Below are positions 26,581 through 35,189 of a DNA stretch of 64,000 bases, piece by piece (position 1 is the first letter of the stretch; each line of letters begins with the position of its first letter). The stretch comes from Clostridium ljungdahlii (GTDB lineage: Bacteria; Bacillota; Clostridia; Clostridiales; Clostridiaceae). The notes below the pieces were generated by a model. The model saw only the letters and a list, made by a program, of their open reading frames with translations, had not been told where the DNA came from and did not search any database. Both the position numbers and the translations under genes were made by a program. Where the stretch lies: assembly GCF_001636845.1 (NCBI RefSeq), contig NZ_LITT01000011.1, forward strand, positions 248,001 to 312,000. Direction: 5' to 3'.

Positions 26581-27111
26581 TTATTTTATAGTATTGATCT
26601 TGATAGTTTGTTTTAATTCTTTCTCTTTGGTCAGCGGCTCTGTGGGATAGCCTAATGCAATACCAGAAACGGGGATGAAGCCTTCAGGTAAATTAAGTTC
26701 TTTTAATAATTCTTTTTCTTTCGAAAATGAAGCCAAAAATGCCCATAAATACACACTACCTAAACCAATATCAGTAGCAGCAAGAGCCATATTTTCGATA
26801 ACACAAGCGGCATTAGCTATTTCAATGTGAGGTGCTTTATCATTTGCTTTACCAGAAACAACAATTAAAGTAGGAGCACCATAAAAAGGTTTCATATTTG
26901 GGTTGCCAAATGCGTTTGCCGTTGCTTTTGTAATTTTCTCTAGTAAGGTGGAATTTTGAATTACTGTTAAATGAACTGAATCATAAGCACCCATTCCTAC
27001 GGGTGCAGCACAACCTGCATTAAGTACAATATTTAAAGAATCATCACTGATTTGCTCGCTTTTGTAATTACGAGTAGATTTACGCACTGCTATTGCTTTC
27101 ATCATTTCCAT
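26581..27111 (-). CDS. Nitroreductase-family FMN protein
   Basis: 176 residues. FMN-binding pattern: RKSTRNY near 10-16, the NAACVIENMALAATDIGLGS segment around 95-115, and GYPTE with a lysine-rich end. A small single-domain oxidoreductase that reduces nitro compounds, quinones or flavins with NAD(P)H. The long upstream frame to 27219 is not credible; AAGGAG lies 9 bp before the ATG at 27111. Confidence 0.85.
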   Translation of the reverse strand: MEMMKAIAVRKSTRNYKSEQISDDSLNIVLNAGCAAPVGMGAYDSVHLTVIQNSTLLEKITKATANAFGNPNMKPFYGAPTLIVVSGKANDKAPHIEIANAACVIENMALAATDIGLGSVYLWAFLASFSKEKELLKELNLPEGFIPVSGIALGYPTEPLTKEKELKQTIKINTIK

Positions 27112-27205
27112 AGTTAAAATCTCCTTTATATGATATTTATTTAAGGTAATAAAACCTAACACTATATTATTATAATAACATTTTACCAAATTATTTGCAC
27201 AAAAA

Positions 27206-27256
27206 TAAAAAGATTGCAATCAAGTTACATAAAGTAAAACTTGTGCAATCTCTTTT
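27206..27256 (-). terminator. Terminator of the NlpC/P60-like gene
   Basis: On the minus strand AGATTGCA pairs with TGCAATCT around an inner AAGTT/AACTT stem, followed by TTTTTATTTT. Confidence 0.85.
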
Positions 27257-27257
27257 A

Positions 27258-28409
27258 TTATTGAATATATGTTAAATATTTTGAGGAAGACCATCCTTCA
27301 ATTCCATTTATACGGATCTTGTACCAGCTGCCGTCTGAAGTTTGACCAATTTTCTGTGCATATTGCCCTTGGGAGAGTACCCCAACTATTTGTGCTGTAG
27401 ACGATGAATTTGCTCTTATATTTAACTGGTATACACCACTAATAGTTACGTACTGATTTACTGGTACTGTACCAAGGGTGTTTCCCCAGATCCATCCTGT
27501 CTGTCCGTTGTAGGTAACTTGATACCATCCATTTGAATAATTGATTAAGTTTAAAATATTACCTTTTGGAACAGTGGTTAAAATAGCATCATCTGTTGAT
27601 GGATTTGCTCTTAAGTTTGCATAACTTGTTACATTGGCAACCTGTGCATATCCTCCAACTTTAAATTTAGGAGTGGATGGTGCTGCATCTTCAACTATAT
27701 TTATATAACGTGCAGGTATATATCCTTGGTTAATTGTGTTCATGCTTATAAAATATCTTTTGGTACCTTGTATTCCGCCGTAAGTTTGATCCGGTGTTGA
27801 TTCATAGGTAAAAGCACCCTGTACTCCATTTAAAGTTCCCCATTTATCAAAGATAACTACATGATCACCTGGCTTGTCTAGGATATCCATGTGCTGTAGA
27901 CTGTTTAAATCAATTTTTTTAAAATAGTTGTTTAATAAGGTGCTTGTTGATTGTTTATAATCTGCAATATTAAAAGAAGCTTGTACAAAACCAGAGCAAT
28001 CTATTCCTGCAGTTCCAGGTATATATCCTAGTCCTCCATCTGTATTTGCGTTTCCTGTAAAAGCACCTTTATTAACTGCATCAAGAAAGCTTGTCCATGG
28101 AGCGTTATAGGAATTGGTATCGATTCCATCAATACCGCCCCAATCATAAGGAATACCTTTAAAAGTAGCTGTTGTTACACCTTTAAACTGAGCAGGAAGG
28201 GTAACGATTGATGTATATTGGGGAGATATATTGCTGTTTTTATCTGCAGAGTATGTCCAGGTTAAATCCATTAAACTTGTGGCCCTTTGTTCAACTTGAG
28301 TTCTTGATATTGGAGTTTGTGCAGCTGCACTTACTTTGTAAAAAGGTACACTCATCACTGAGGTAAATGCAATCAATGGAACCAAAATTTTAGCTAAGCT
28401 TTTTTTCAT
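27258..28409 (-). CDS. Secreted NlpC/P60-like cell-wall hydrolase with SH3b domains
   Basis: 383 residues. An N-terminal signal peptide (KKSLAKILVPLIAFTSVMSV, cleavage near VSA-AAQ) is followed by an NlpC/P60-type papain fold: the nucleophile is in GIDCSGFVQ (about 134-142) and the His in GDHVVIF (about 187-193). The C-terminus has two SH3b repeats (about 255-310 and 320-380; YANLRANPSTDD and YQLNIRANSSSTAQ), which bind peptidoglycan. The expected role is cleavage of stem peptides during wall turnover. ATG 28409 is chosen, with AAAGG 9 bp upstream. Confidence 0.88.
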   Translation of the reverse strand: MKKSLAKILVPLIAFTSVMSVPFYKVSAAAQTPISRTQVEQRATSLMDLTWTYSADKNSNISPQYTSIVTLPAQFKGVTTATFKGIPYDWGGIDGIDTNSYNAPWTSFLDAVNKGAFTGNANTDGGLGYIPGTAGIDCSGFVQASFNIADYKQSTSTLLNNYFKKIDLNSLQHMDILDKPGDHVVIFDKWGTLNGVQGAFTYESTPDQTYGGIQGTKRYFISMNTINQGYIPARYINIVEDAAPSTPKFKVGGYAQVANVTSYANLRANPSTDDAILTTVPKGNILNLINYSNGWYQVTYNGQTGWIWGNTLGTVPVNQYVTISGVYQLNIRANSSSTAQIVGVLSQGQYAQKIGQTSDGSWYKIRINGIEGWSSSKYLTYIQ

Positions 28410-28582
28410 TTTTTCCATCCTTTCAAGAATATTTTGAAAACGTTCAATATTAGAACCTAATTAAATTATAATAATACAATCTTATGTTATCAATCATCAA
28501 AAGTTGGAATGATCTAACACCAAAATGTATTTAAGGTGTAATATACCAAACTCCAAACACTATACCCGTTGTTTTTTTAATC

Positions 28583-28634
28583 TATATTTGTTATAATACA
28601 TATATAACAAATATAAGAATTATAACAAATATAG
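28583..28634. promoter_or_regulatory. Promoter with repeated TATAACAAATATA boxes
   Basis: TATATTTGTTATA at 28583-28595 is the inverse of TATAACAAATATA at 28603-28615, and the same word repeats at 28621-28633. TATAAT overlaps the first. This arrangement of one inverted and one direct copy just before the CWB2-hydrolase gene suggests an operator at its promoter. Confidence 0.5.
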
Positions 28635-28656
28635 TATATATAAAGAGGGGAGTATT

Positions 28657-30900
28657 ATGCTAAATAGAAATACTAAATTAAGTGTTGTGCTAGCTTTAGC
28701 AGCTTGTACTTTTTTATCTTATCCTGCTCATGCAGATGACAACTTTAGTGTACAAAGATTATATGGTAGTGACAGATATGAGACCTGCAGCAATATAGCT
28801 AACTATTTTGAGCAAGGACAATTGGACAGTGTAATAGTTGCAAGTGGAGAACAATTTGCAGATGCACTTTCAGCTGGATGTCTACAGGAATTAGGAAATT
28901 CTCCTATAATGCTTGTAGGTAAAAATATAAAAAGTAGTGATAAAACATTAGGTTATATTGAAAATCATTTAAAAAAAGAAGGAACTATATATATTTTAGG
29001 AGGGGAAGCTTCTGTAAATAGTGAATTTGAAAGGTATTTTAAAGAAAAAGGCTTTAATAAAATAATAAGATTGGGTGGAAAAGACAGATATGAAACCAAT
29101 GTAAAAGTAGCAAGCAAAGTAGATGTAAAGAAAGGAACTCCAGTAGTTGTAGCAAATGGTAACAATTTTCCCGATGCTTTAAGTATAGCAAGCATAGCTT
29201 CCTATAAAGGGTATCCTGTTTTTATAACTCCTTCTGGAAACCTGCCCAATGAGATAGAAGAAAAAATTAAGGAAATAAAACCTTCTAATATATATGTTAT
29301 AGGAGGAATCAGTTCTGTAAGCAGCAATATAGAGAGTAAATTGAAAGAAGTATCACAAAATGTAGTGAGAATAGAAGGTAAAGATAGATATGAAACTTCT
29401 ATAAATATATGCAAATATTTTAATAAAAATTTAAAAAATTTAGTAGTTACAAGTGGAAAAAACTTTCCAGATTCACTTTCTGGCATTGCTCTTTCAGCTA
29501 AATTTAAGGCACCTATAGTAATAACAGATGAAGGTAATGTAGAAGGACTTAAATCTTATATACAAGATCAAAAGGTGAATGAAATTGTAATACTTGGAGG
29601 AGAAAATATGATTTCTAAAAATGTAGAGGATATTTTGAATCCCCTGAGCTTAAAATCTAAAGCTCAGGATTTTATGACATGTTTACTAAATAAAAAAATA
29701 GATGAGGCTGTGGAAGAATTAAGCACTGATTTAAAATCAGGATATGGAGAAAGCATAATGAAAAGTTATTTTTCCAATGTGAGCTTTAAAGGAATGGATA
29801 CAAAACCTCTAGGTATAAAGCAGGAAAAGCTGCCTCTTGGTAATATGGTTACATTAACCTATAAAGTAGAAGGGCTTCCTACAAATGTAGATATAAAAAT
29901 AAAATATGACAATGATGGAAAAGTATATGATTTCACATCTGAAGCTGCTCCAGGGGAAAGTAATTATAAGCTTCCAACTTATGTAAATATAGATAATTTT
30001 ACTGAAAAAAATGTAGTTATAGGAGATGAAAAGTATAAACTTCCAGGAGTATTGAGCATACCTAAAGGAAAGGGACCATTCCCGGCAGTAGTGCTTGTTC
30101 ATGGAAGTGGCGCTAATGATATGGACGAGACCTATGGGGACACAAAGGTATTTAAGGATATATCTGCAGGACTTGCTTCAAAGGGAATTGCAGTGCTTCG
30201 CTATGATAAAAGAACAAAAGAATATGGCAGCTTAGCTTCAATAGATACAAAATTTGATTTAAACAAGGAAACAGTAAATGATGCAGTAGATGCAGTGAAA
30301 TTATTAAAGAAAACTAAAGAAATTGATTCCAGCAAGGTCTTTGTTTTAGGACACAGTCAGGGGGCAATGCTTACACCAACCATATTAAAAAATTGCGGCA
30401 ATAGTGGTGCAGCTGGTGGAATAATGATGGCAGGACCGGTAGATTTTTTAGACACACTTTTAGAGCAAAGTAAATATTTGAATTCAATAGGATATATGGA
30501 CGAAGATAATTTAAAATATATACAAAACTTATATGACTTAGTAAAAAACAATAAAGATTTTCCTGAAAATATATCTGAAAATACTATGATTTTTCATGCA
30601 TATCCCTATTATTGGTTAAGTGTTAAGAATTCAACTCAAGTACAGGATGCAGTAGACATAAAAGATCCCCTGCTTATTCTTCAAGGAAAGAGGGATTATC
30701 AAGTAGCTGCTTCTAATTTAGAAAAGTGGAAGAATATATTGAAGGATAAACAAAATGTTGAGTATAATTCTTATGATAAGTTAAATCACTTTTTTATAGA
30801 AGGAGAAGGAAAGATGACTCCTGAGGAGTATGGAAAGGGCAATGTATCAAAGTATGTTATAGACGATATAGTAAGCTGGATTAGCAAATATTCTAAATAG
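28657..30900 (+). CDS. Secreted CWB2-repeat protein with alpha/beta hydrolase domain
   Basis: 747 residues. Signal peptide (about 1-26, ending HADDN). Three cell-wall-binding type 2 repeats (about 33-320), each starting with a RLYGSDRYET / RLGGKDRYET / RIEGKDRYET motif, anchor it non-covalently in the wall. A DUF3887-like linker (about 335-425) leads to an alpha/beta hydrolase (about 440-745): oxyanion HGSGANDMDETYG, nucleophile elbow GHSQGAM near 568, Asp in ILQGKRDYQ and His in LNHFF. Probably a surface esterase; substrate unknown. Start after GAGGGG. Confidence 0.9.
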   Translation: MLNRNTKLSVVLALAACTFLSYPAHADDNFSVQRLYGSDRYETCSNIANYFEQGQLDSVIVASGEQFADALSAGCLQELGNSPIMLVGKNIKSSDKTLGYIENHLKKEGTIYILGGEASVNSEFERYFKEKGFNKIIRLGGKDRYETNVKVASKVDVKKGTPVVVANGNNFPDALSIASIASYKGYPVFITPSGNLPNEIEEKIKEIKPSNIYVIGGISSVSSNIESKLKEVSQNVVRIEGKDRYETSINICKYFNKNLKNLVVTSGKNFPDSLSGIALSAKFKAPIVITDEGNVEGLKSYIQDQKVNEIVILGGENMISKNVEDILNPLSLKSKAQDFMTCLLNKKIDEAVEELSTDLKSGYGESIMKSYFSNVSFKGMDTKPLGIKQEKLPLGNMVTLTYKVEGLPTNVDIKIKYDNDGKVYDFTSEAAPGESNYKLPTYVNIDNFTEKNVVIGDEKYKLPGVLSIPKGKGPFPAVVLVHGSGANDMDETYGDTKVFKDISAGLASKGIAVLRYDKRTKEYGSLASIDTKFDLNKETVNDAVDAVKLLKKTKEIDSSKVFVLGHSQGAMLTPTILKNCGNSGAAGGIMMAGPVDFLDTLLEQSKYLNSIGYMDEDNLKYIQNLYDLVKNNKDFPENISENTMIFHAYPYYWLSVKNSTQVQDAVDIKDPLLILQGKRDYQVAASNLEKWKNILKDKQNVEYNSYDKLNHFFIEGEGKMTPEEYGKGNVSKYVIDDIVSWISKYSK

Positions 30901-30910
30901 AGATTTTTAA

Positions 30911-30937
30911 CAGGCCACCCATTTTAAGGGTGGTCAT
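30911..30937. terminator. Hairpin between convergent CWB2-hydrolase and dapB
   Basis: GGCCACCC / GGGTGGTC stem with a 7-nt loop. It lacks a clear T run on either strand, so its action as terminator is only likely from position. Confidence 0.5.
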
Positions 30938-30978
30938 AATTAGAATTAAAGATATGACTCAGTAAAATGATTTAATTT

Positions 30979-31806
30979 TTAAATTTGAGAACTAAGTACT
31001 TCATTATCTAGACTGTCAATGTATTCATGAAGTATTTTTTTTAGATTTAATACATCTTTCATCTCGTAGTATCCGGACTTTTTATAAATGTAGTTTACTG
31101 CATTAATGGCTCCTATTGAAAAAACCTTTTTTGAAAAAGATTCATGACTTATTTCTATTCTATCCTCATCACCAACTATAAGAACGGAATGTTTTCCTAC
31201 TACCCCTCCAGCACGCACAGAACTTATAGGAATAGATTTATTTTGTACACCAGATATTTGAAGCCCATGTTCTATTTCATCCGATAGTTTTAATGCAGTC
31301 CCTGAAGGGGAGTCTTTTTTGTCTTTATAGTGCATTTCTACGATTTGGAAGTCATAATTATTTAATATAGTAGCTGCAATATTGCTTAGCAGCATTATTA
31401 CGTTTACTCCTAAAGTGATATTTGGGGCGTAAACTATGCCGTTTTTAAACTTATAGGATATAGTTTGAAGCTTGTTAATATCTTCTTTGGAGAAACCTGT
31501 AGTACCTATTACCATATTTACTTTCATTTTTGATAGTGTGATGGCATTTTTCATGGTTGCTTGTGGATTTGAGAAGTCTACCACAACGTCTGGTTTCGTC
31601 TTAAAAATAGTAGCTTGGAGTTCATCAGAAGTAGTTATTTTTACATCTGTTTTAGAATTACCAAGTAACTCTCCTAAATTCATTCCTCTTTTTTCACTGT
31701 TAGGACTGCAGATTGCAGCTACCATTTCCATGTTATCTTGCTGTAAAACGCCTTCTGCAATATATTTTCCTGTCTTACCTAAACCTATTAGGCCTACTTT
31801 TATCAA
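30979..31806 (-). CDS. dapB: 4-Hydroxy-tetrahydrodipicolinate reductase (DapB)
   Basis: 275 residues. Catalyses the NAD(P)H reduction in lysine/diaminopimelate synthesis. Cofactor loop VGLIGLGKTGKYIAEG at residues 4-19, GTTGF near 101-105, and the active-site region EMHYKDKKDSPSGTALKL around 157-174 with the catalytic His and Lys. In most DapB the motif reads HH; here the second His is Tyr. The gene is isolated from other dap genes, so it may be a second copy or a paralogue with a shifted substrate. Starts at TTG 31806 after AAGGAGG. Confidence 0.82.
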   Translation of the reverse strand: MIKVGLIGLGKTGKYIAEGVLQQDNMEMVAAICSPNSEKRGMNLGELLGNSKTDVKITTSDELQATIFKTKPDVVVDFSNPQATMKNAITLSKMKVNMVIGTTGFSKEDINKLQTISYKFKNGIVYAPNITLGVNVIMLLSNIAATILNNYDFQIVEMHYKDKKDSPSGTALKLSDEIEHGLQISGVQNKSIPISSVRAGGVVGKHSVLIVGDEDRIEISHESFSKKVFSIGAINAVNYIYKKSGYYEMKDVLNLKKILHEYIDSLDNEVLSSQI

Positions 31807-31889
31807 ATAAATTACCTCCTTTTTTAACGCTTATAAGAAAAATTTTAAGTATTGATGTCATTTCTTTGCTACTTATCTATTTCAAATTT

Positions 31890-31924
31890 AGTAACAACTT
31901 AATTATATCATATAAGTTGTTACT
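31890..31924. promoter_or_regulatory. Perfect 12-bp inverted repeat upstream of dapB
   Basis: AGTAACAACTTA / TAAGTTGTTACT with 11-nt spacer, in the leader or promoter of dapB. Could be a transcriptional hairpin or operator. No T-box or lysine riboswitch signature was recognised. Confidence 0.4.
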
Positions 31925-32117
31925 TGTCATTAATAGTTAATGTATGTTTATAATTTATGCATAACTTCAATTAATTCTATTTTAGTGTAGATTAAGGGTT
32001 TGTATGAAACTTTAATTATTAATTCCAACAAATTGTTAAATTATTATTTACATAATATAAATAATAATTTATACTTAGTATTGATTTATTAGGATTTTAT
32101 TGGAAGGAGGCTTTACT

Positions 32118-32178
32118 TCAAGTTATCAATGAATCTTACTTAGTAGGAGTGTTACAGTAGGTAGCCATCAGATAAAGT
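32118..32178 (+). ncRNA. Repeat family B copy 3: short structured leader candidate
   Basis: GGAGTGTTACAGTAGG ... CATCAGATAA aligns with GGAGTATTAGAGCAGG ... CATCGGATAA of the two full copies. The stems are kept by compensating changes: TTATC pairs with GATAA, and CTTACT with AGTAGG where the other copies have CTGCTC with GAGCAG. The 5' hairpins are missing. It ends about 20 nt before the BusR-like gene, same direction as in the other two copies. Confidence 0.45.
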
Positions 32179-32198
32179 AATTTGAAGTAAAAATTAAA

Positions 32199-32831
32199 AT
32201 GTCATTGCAAAATGTTACAAAACCTGTATACCAGAAAATAGCCGTTGATATAGCTAATAGAATATTAGATGGTGATTTTTCTATAGGAGATAAACTTCAT
32301 GGGAGATCATCTCTTTCAAGTCATTATAATGTTTCTCCTGAAACTGTAAGAAGAGCTATTATGCTTTTAAATGAAATGGATATTGTAGAGGTAATAAAGG
32401 GCAGTGGAATTATTGTTAAGTCTGTGGATAATTGTTTGAAATTTATAGATAAATTTAAGGACATAGGTTCTATGAACAAATCTAAAAATCAAATTTTAGA
32501 CTTATTAAATGATAGAAATGAAATTGAAAAAAAAATTGGGGAAAAAATCGACGAACTTTTGGATTATTCAAATAGGTTTGTGAACATCAATCCATTTATG
32601 CCTTTTGAATTTAAAATATATAAAGGCCTGGGTGTTGTAGGGAAAACTATATGCGAGAGTAAGTTCTGGCAGAATACAAATGCTACTATAATAGGTATAC
32701 GTAGAGAAGGAAATTTAATACTTTCTCCAGGCCCTTATGCTGTATTTAAAGATGGAGACATTTTTTTAGCAATAGGTGAAGAAGATGTGTACCATAAAAT
32801 CAAAAAATTTCTTTATGGAGATAATAGTTAA
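32199..32831 (+). CDS. BusR-like regulator: GntR winged helix plus RCK_C (TrkA-C) domain
   Basis: 210 residues. Winged helix at about 5-75 (YQKIAVDIANRILDGDFSIG, LSSHYNVSPETVRRAIMLL), coiled coil at about 85-125, and an RCK_C/TrkA-C fold at about 130-205 (IGIRREGNLILSPGPYAVFK, DGDIFLAIGEE). This is the architecture of BusR, a repressor of osmolyte uptake that binds cyclic-di-AMP through RCK_C. No betaine or potassium transporter gene is adjacent, so the target must be elsewhere. The ribosome site is weak (GAAGT), which may matter given the structured RNA just upstream. Confidence 0.82.
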   Translation: MSLQNVTKPVYQKIAVDIANRILDGDFSIGDKLHGRSSLSSHYNVSPETVRRAIMLLNEMDIVEVIKGSGIIVKSVDNCLKFIDKFKDIGSMNKSKNQILDLLNDRNEIEKKIGEKIDELLDYSNRFVNINPFMPFEFKIYKGLGVVGKTICESKFWQNTNATIIGIRREGNLILSPGPYAVFKDGDIFLAIGEEDVYHKIKKFLYGDNS

Positions 32832-32895
32832 TAATAAGGAAAAAGGAAACTTTAAATTGGTTCAATATAAATAAATTAATCAAAATATTAGAATG

Positions 32896-32928
32896 AAAAA
32901 GTCAGATAATGTAATCTGGCTTTTTTAA
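32896..32928 (+). terminator. Terminator of the busR-like gene
   Basis: AAAAAGTCAGAT / ATCTGGCTTTTTT with 6-nt loop. Confidence 0.9.
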
Positions 32929-32974
32929 ATAAAGAAAGTTAATTTTGGTATATATACAAAAAAATAATAGCTTA

Positions 32975-33015
32975 AAGCTGCTTTTATCTGATGCTAAGAA
33001 GTCTGTTTATATTTG
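32975..33015 (-). repeat. Repeat family B remnant with internal deletion
   Basis: On the minus strand ATAAACAGACTTCTTAGCATC is followed at once by AGATAAAAG, i.e. the 5' end block joined to the 3' end block with the middle lost. No downstream gene in that direction. Confidence 0.45.
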
Positions 33016-33016
33016 T

Positions 33017-33083
33017 TGACATATATATCATTTAATGATATAGTTTGCTTAACGATATGTCATTAAATGATATATGTGATGTA
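33017..33083. promoter_or_regulatory. Twin palindromic operator with TTGACA promoter (PadR-type context)
   Basis: TTGACA at about 33018 is followed by the palindrome ATATCATTTAATGATAT at 33026-33042, and an inverted near-copy (GTCATTAAATGATATAT) lies at about 33059-33075. Two such sites around a promoter, just before a PadR-like N-terminal remnant, point to autoregulation by a PadR repressor. Confidence 0.5.
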
Positions 33084-33086
33084 AAA

Positions 33087-33137
33087 ATGGCTAGAAATAA
33101 TTCTTTACAAATGGGTGAGCTAATGCTTACTGTTTAG
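33087..33137 (+). pseudogene. PadR-family regulator remnant (16 codons)
   Basis: MARNNSLQMGELMLTV then stop. It matches how clostridial PadR regulators begin (MARxxxLxMGELTDTV), after which the gene is missing. It sits between a PadR-like operator and the efflux operon PadR proteins commonly control. The identification rests on a short stretch. Confidence 0.4.
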
Positions 33138-33278
33138 ATGAATGCATTGATTTTTATATTTATATTGTATATAATGTATATATACAATATAAACATAATT
33201 ACAATAAATATTTACAAAATATACGTAAATAAGTAGTATGTAAAGGAAAATTATTTAAAAGTAGGAGGGTGAAGTTAA

Positions 33279-33962
33279 ATGTCAGAAGAAAATTCAGAAG
33301 GAAATAAAGATGGAATTTTAAAAAATATTATTGGTGCTATAATTTCACCAAGAGAAACAATGGAAAGAGTTAATAAAAATCCTAAAGTATGGAGATGCTT
33401 AATACCTATAACACTAATTCAGTTAATTATTGCTATAATAGAAATACCCAAGCTCACAAGTTTTGCTGTTTTACAAGCTCAGCAAATGCCAAACTTTTCT
33501 CAAGCTGCAATTCCAATTATAAAAACTGGAGCTATAATTTTTACGGTAATTAGTGCATTAATTACGCCAGCATTATTTGCATTAGTAATTAGTGCTGTTA
33601 TTAAACTTATAGCTTCTATTTCAAAAGAAACTGGAAACTTTAAAAATTTATATTGTATAAATATTTTAGCTTATGTTCCAGTTCTAATAGGTGGAATTTT
33701 AACTGCAATAATAATGCTTTTTACAGAGCCACAAAATATAAAAAATATTTCAACTAGCCTTACATTGCTTTTAAGTTCATCAACAGATATGAAAAGTACA
33801 ATTTATAAATTGTTTTCATGTATAGATTTTTTCTATATATGGAGTGCAGTTTTATCAACAATTGGTACTTCTATTGTGTTTAAAATGAAGACAAAAAAAG
33901 CAGCAATTATAGTTTTTGTGGTTTACGCCGCTGCAGTGTATGTTTTTAAAGTTTTAATTTAA
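33279..33962 (+). CDS. Yip1-family membrane protein
   Basis: 227 residues. A cytosolic N-terminus (GIIGAIISPRETMERV-like motif, residues about 15-30: IIGAIISPRETMERVNKNP) is followed by five or six hydrophobic helices (for example LIPITLIQLIIAIIEI and ILAYVPVLIGGILTAIIML). Yip1 proteins often sit beside MacAB-type exporters in Firmicutes, as here. Function unknown. Start after AGGAGGG. Confidence 0.8.
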   Translation: MSEENSEGNKDGILKNIIGAIISPRETMERVNKNPKVWRCLIPITLIQLIIAIIEIPKLTSFAVLQAQQMPNFSQAAIPIIKTGAIIFTVISALITPALFALVISAVIKLIASISKETGNFKNLYCINILAYVPVLIGGILTAIIMLFTEPQNIKNISTSLTLLLSSSTDMKSTIYKLFSCIDFFYIWSAVLSTIGTSIVFKMKTKKAAIIVFVVYAAAVYVFKVLI

Positions 33963-34109
33963 AAATATTGTTGAAATTGAATAGTGCTTTGTGCAGTTAG
34001 ACAAGCTGGCATTGTTTTTGTACAGTGTCAGTTTTATCTTTATTTGAATAGTTTGGAAAAAAGTTTATAATTCTTAGTAAGGCCGTAGAAAAAATGGGGA
34101 GGAAAATAG

Positions 34110-35189
34110 ATGAAATTTAAATTAAGTTTTGTAAAAGACAAGAAAAAATTAGCAATTATAGTAGCTGTTATATTTATGATTACAGCTATAGGGATATCTT
34201 CTTATGCAAAATCGAGGAAATCACAAGGTAAGAAAGTAACTATATCTAAGGTGACCAGAAGAAATATAGTTCAAAGTACTACAGTTTCAGGAAGTATAGA
34301 ACCTAAATATAGCAATGATATAACATTAAATAATACACAGAAGGTAGCAAAGGTGCTAGTAACAGAAGGGCAGCAGGTTACAAAGGGAGATATCTTAGTT
34401 CAAATGGATACATCTGACTATGACAGTGAACTAAAAAAGCTAAAGATTGATTTAAAGAATGCTCAAAATGCAGTATCACAATCACAAGCAGTACCAGGGA
34501 CTAGTAAAGATAATGTAGGAAATCAAACAGATTCTATTAAAGCTGAAATAGACAATTTAAATGCAAAGATAGAACAAAGTAATATAAGATCTAATGTAGA
34601 TGGAAAAGTAATGAGAGTTGACGCTAAGGAAAATCAAATTCCTAAAGCAGGAGATATGGTTATTGTAGATGATATTTCACAATATAAAGTTTCTATAGAT
34701 ATGAGTCAATATGATGCTATGAAGGTTGCAAAAGGACAAAAGGCCATTGTTAAAATAAAAGGTAATGATCAAAAAAAATATACTGGTTCAGTTACGGATG
34801 TAGGACAAATAGCTCAAGTTAAGGCTGATGCTAAAGCCACCAATCAGGAAGCTAAAGTAAATGTGATAGTAACTCTAGATAATGCAGATGATAGTATAAA
34901 AGTAGGTTATGAAGCAGATGCAGAAATTATATTTAATGAAAAAAGAAATGTAGTTTGTATGGGCTTTGATAGTGTGAAAGAAGAAAAAGGCACAAAGAAA
35001 AAATATGTTTACATAGTGAACGGCAAAAATAAGGTTTCAAAAAGATATATAAGTACAGACATAGAGACAGATGATTATATGGAAGTTATAGATGGTCTTA
35101 ATGAAGGAGAGAAATATGTATCAAATCCTCCGGATACCCTTAAAGATGGAGATATTGTAGAGACTCAAGCAGGAGGGAACAATAAGTGA
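34110..35189 (+). CDS. MacA-like efflux adaptor (HlyD/RND periplasmic-type subunit)
   Basis: 359 residues. One N-terminal membrane segment (about 11-28), then a barrel-sandwich/lipoyl half-domain (VSGSIEPKYSNDITLN, LVTEGQQVTKGDILVQMD), a short helical hairpin (about 110-155), the returning lipoyl half (NIRSNVDGKVMRVDAKENQ) and beta-barrel domains ending VSNPPDTLKDGDIVETQ. In Gram-positive cells such adaptors work with MacB ABC transporters to export peptides or lipids. The stop overlaps the ATPase start by 4 bp. Start after GGGGAGG. Confidence 0.88.
   Translation: MKFKLSFVKDKKKLAIIVAVIFMITAIGISSYAKSRKSQGKKVTISKVTRRNIVQSTTVSGSIEPKYSNDITLNNTQKVAKVLVTEGQQVTKGDILVQMDTSDYDSELKKLKIDLKNAQNAVSQSQAVPGTSKDNVGNQTDSIKAEIDNLNAKIEQSNIRSNVDGKVMRVDAKENQIPKAGDMVIVDDISQYKVSIDMSQYDAMKVAKGQKAIVKIKGNDQKKYTGSVTDVGQIAQVKADAKATNQEAKVNVIVTLDNADDSIKVGYEADAEIIFNEKRNVVCMGFDSVKEEKGTKKKYVYIVNGKNKVSKRYISTDIETDDYMEVIDGLNEGEKYVSNPPDTLKDGDIVETQAGGNNK

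Noticed and set aside
27112-27219. N-terminal extension of the nitroreductase
   Set aside because: No ribosome site at the upstream start; AAGGAG sits correctly before the ATG at 27111 and the family begins there.
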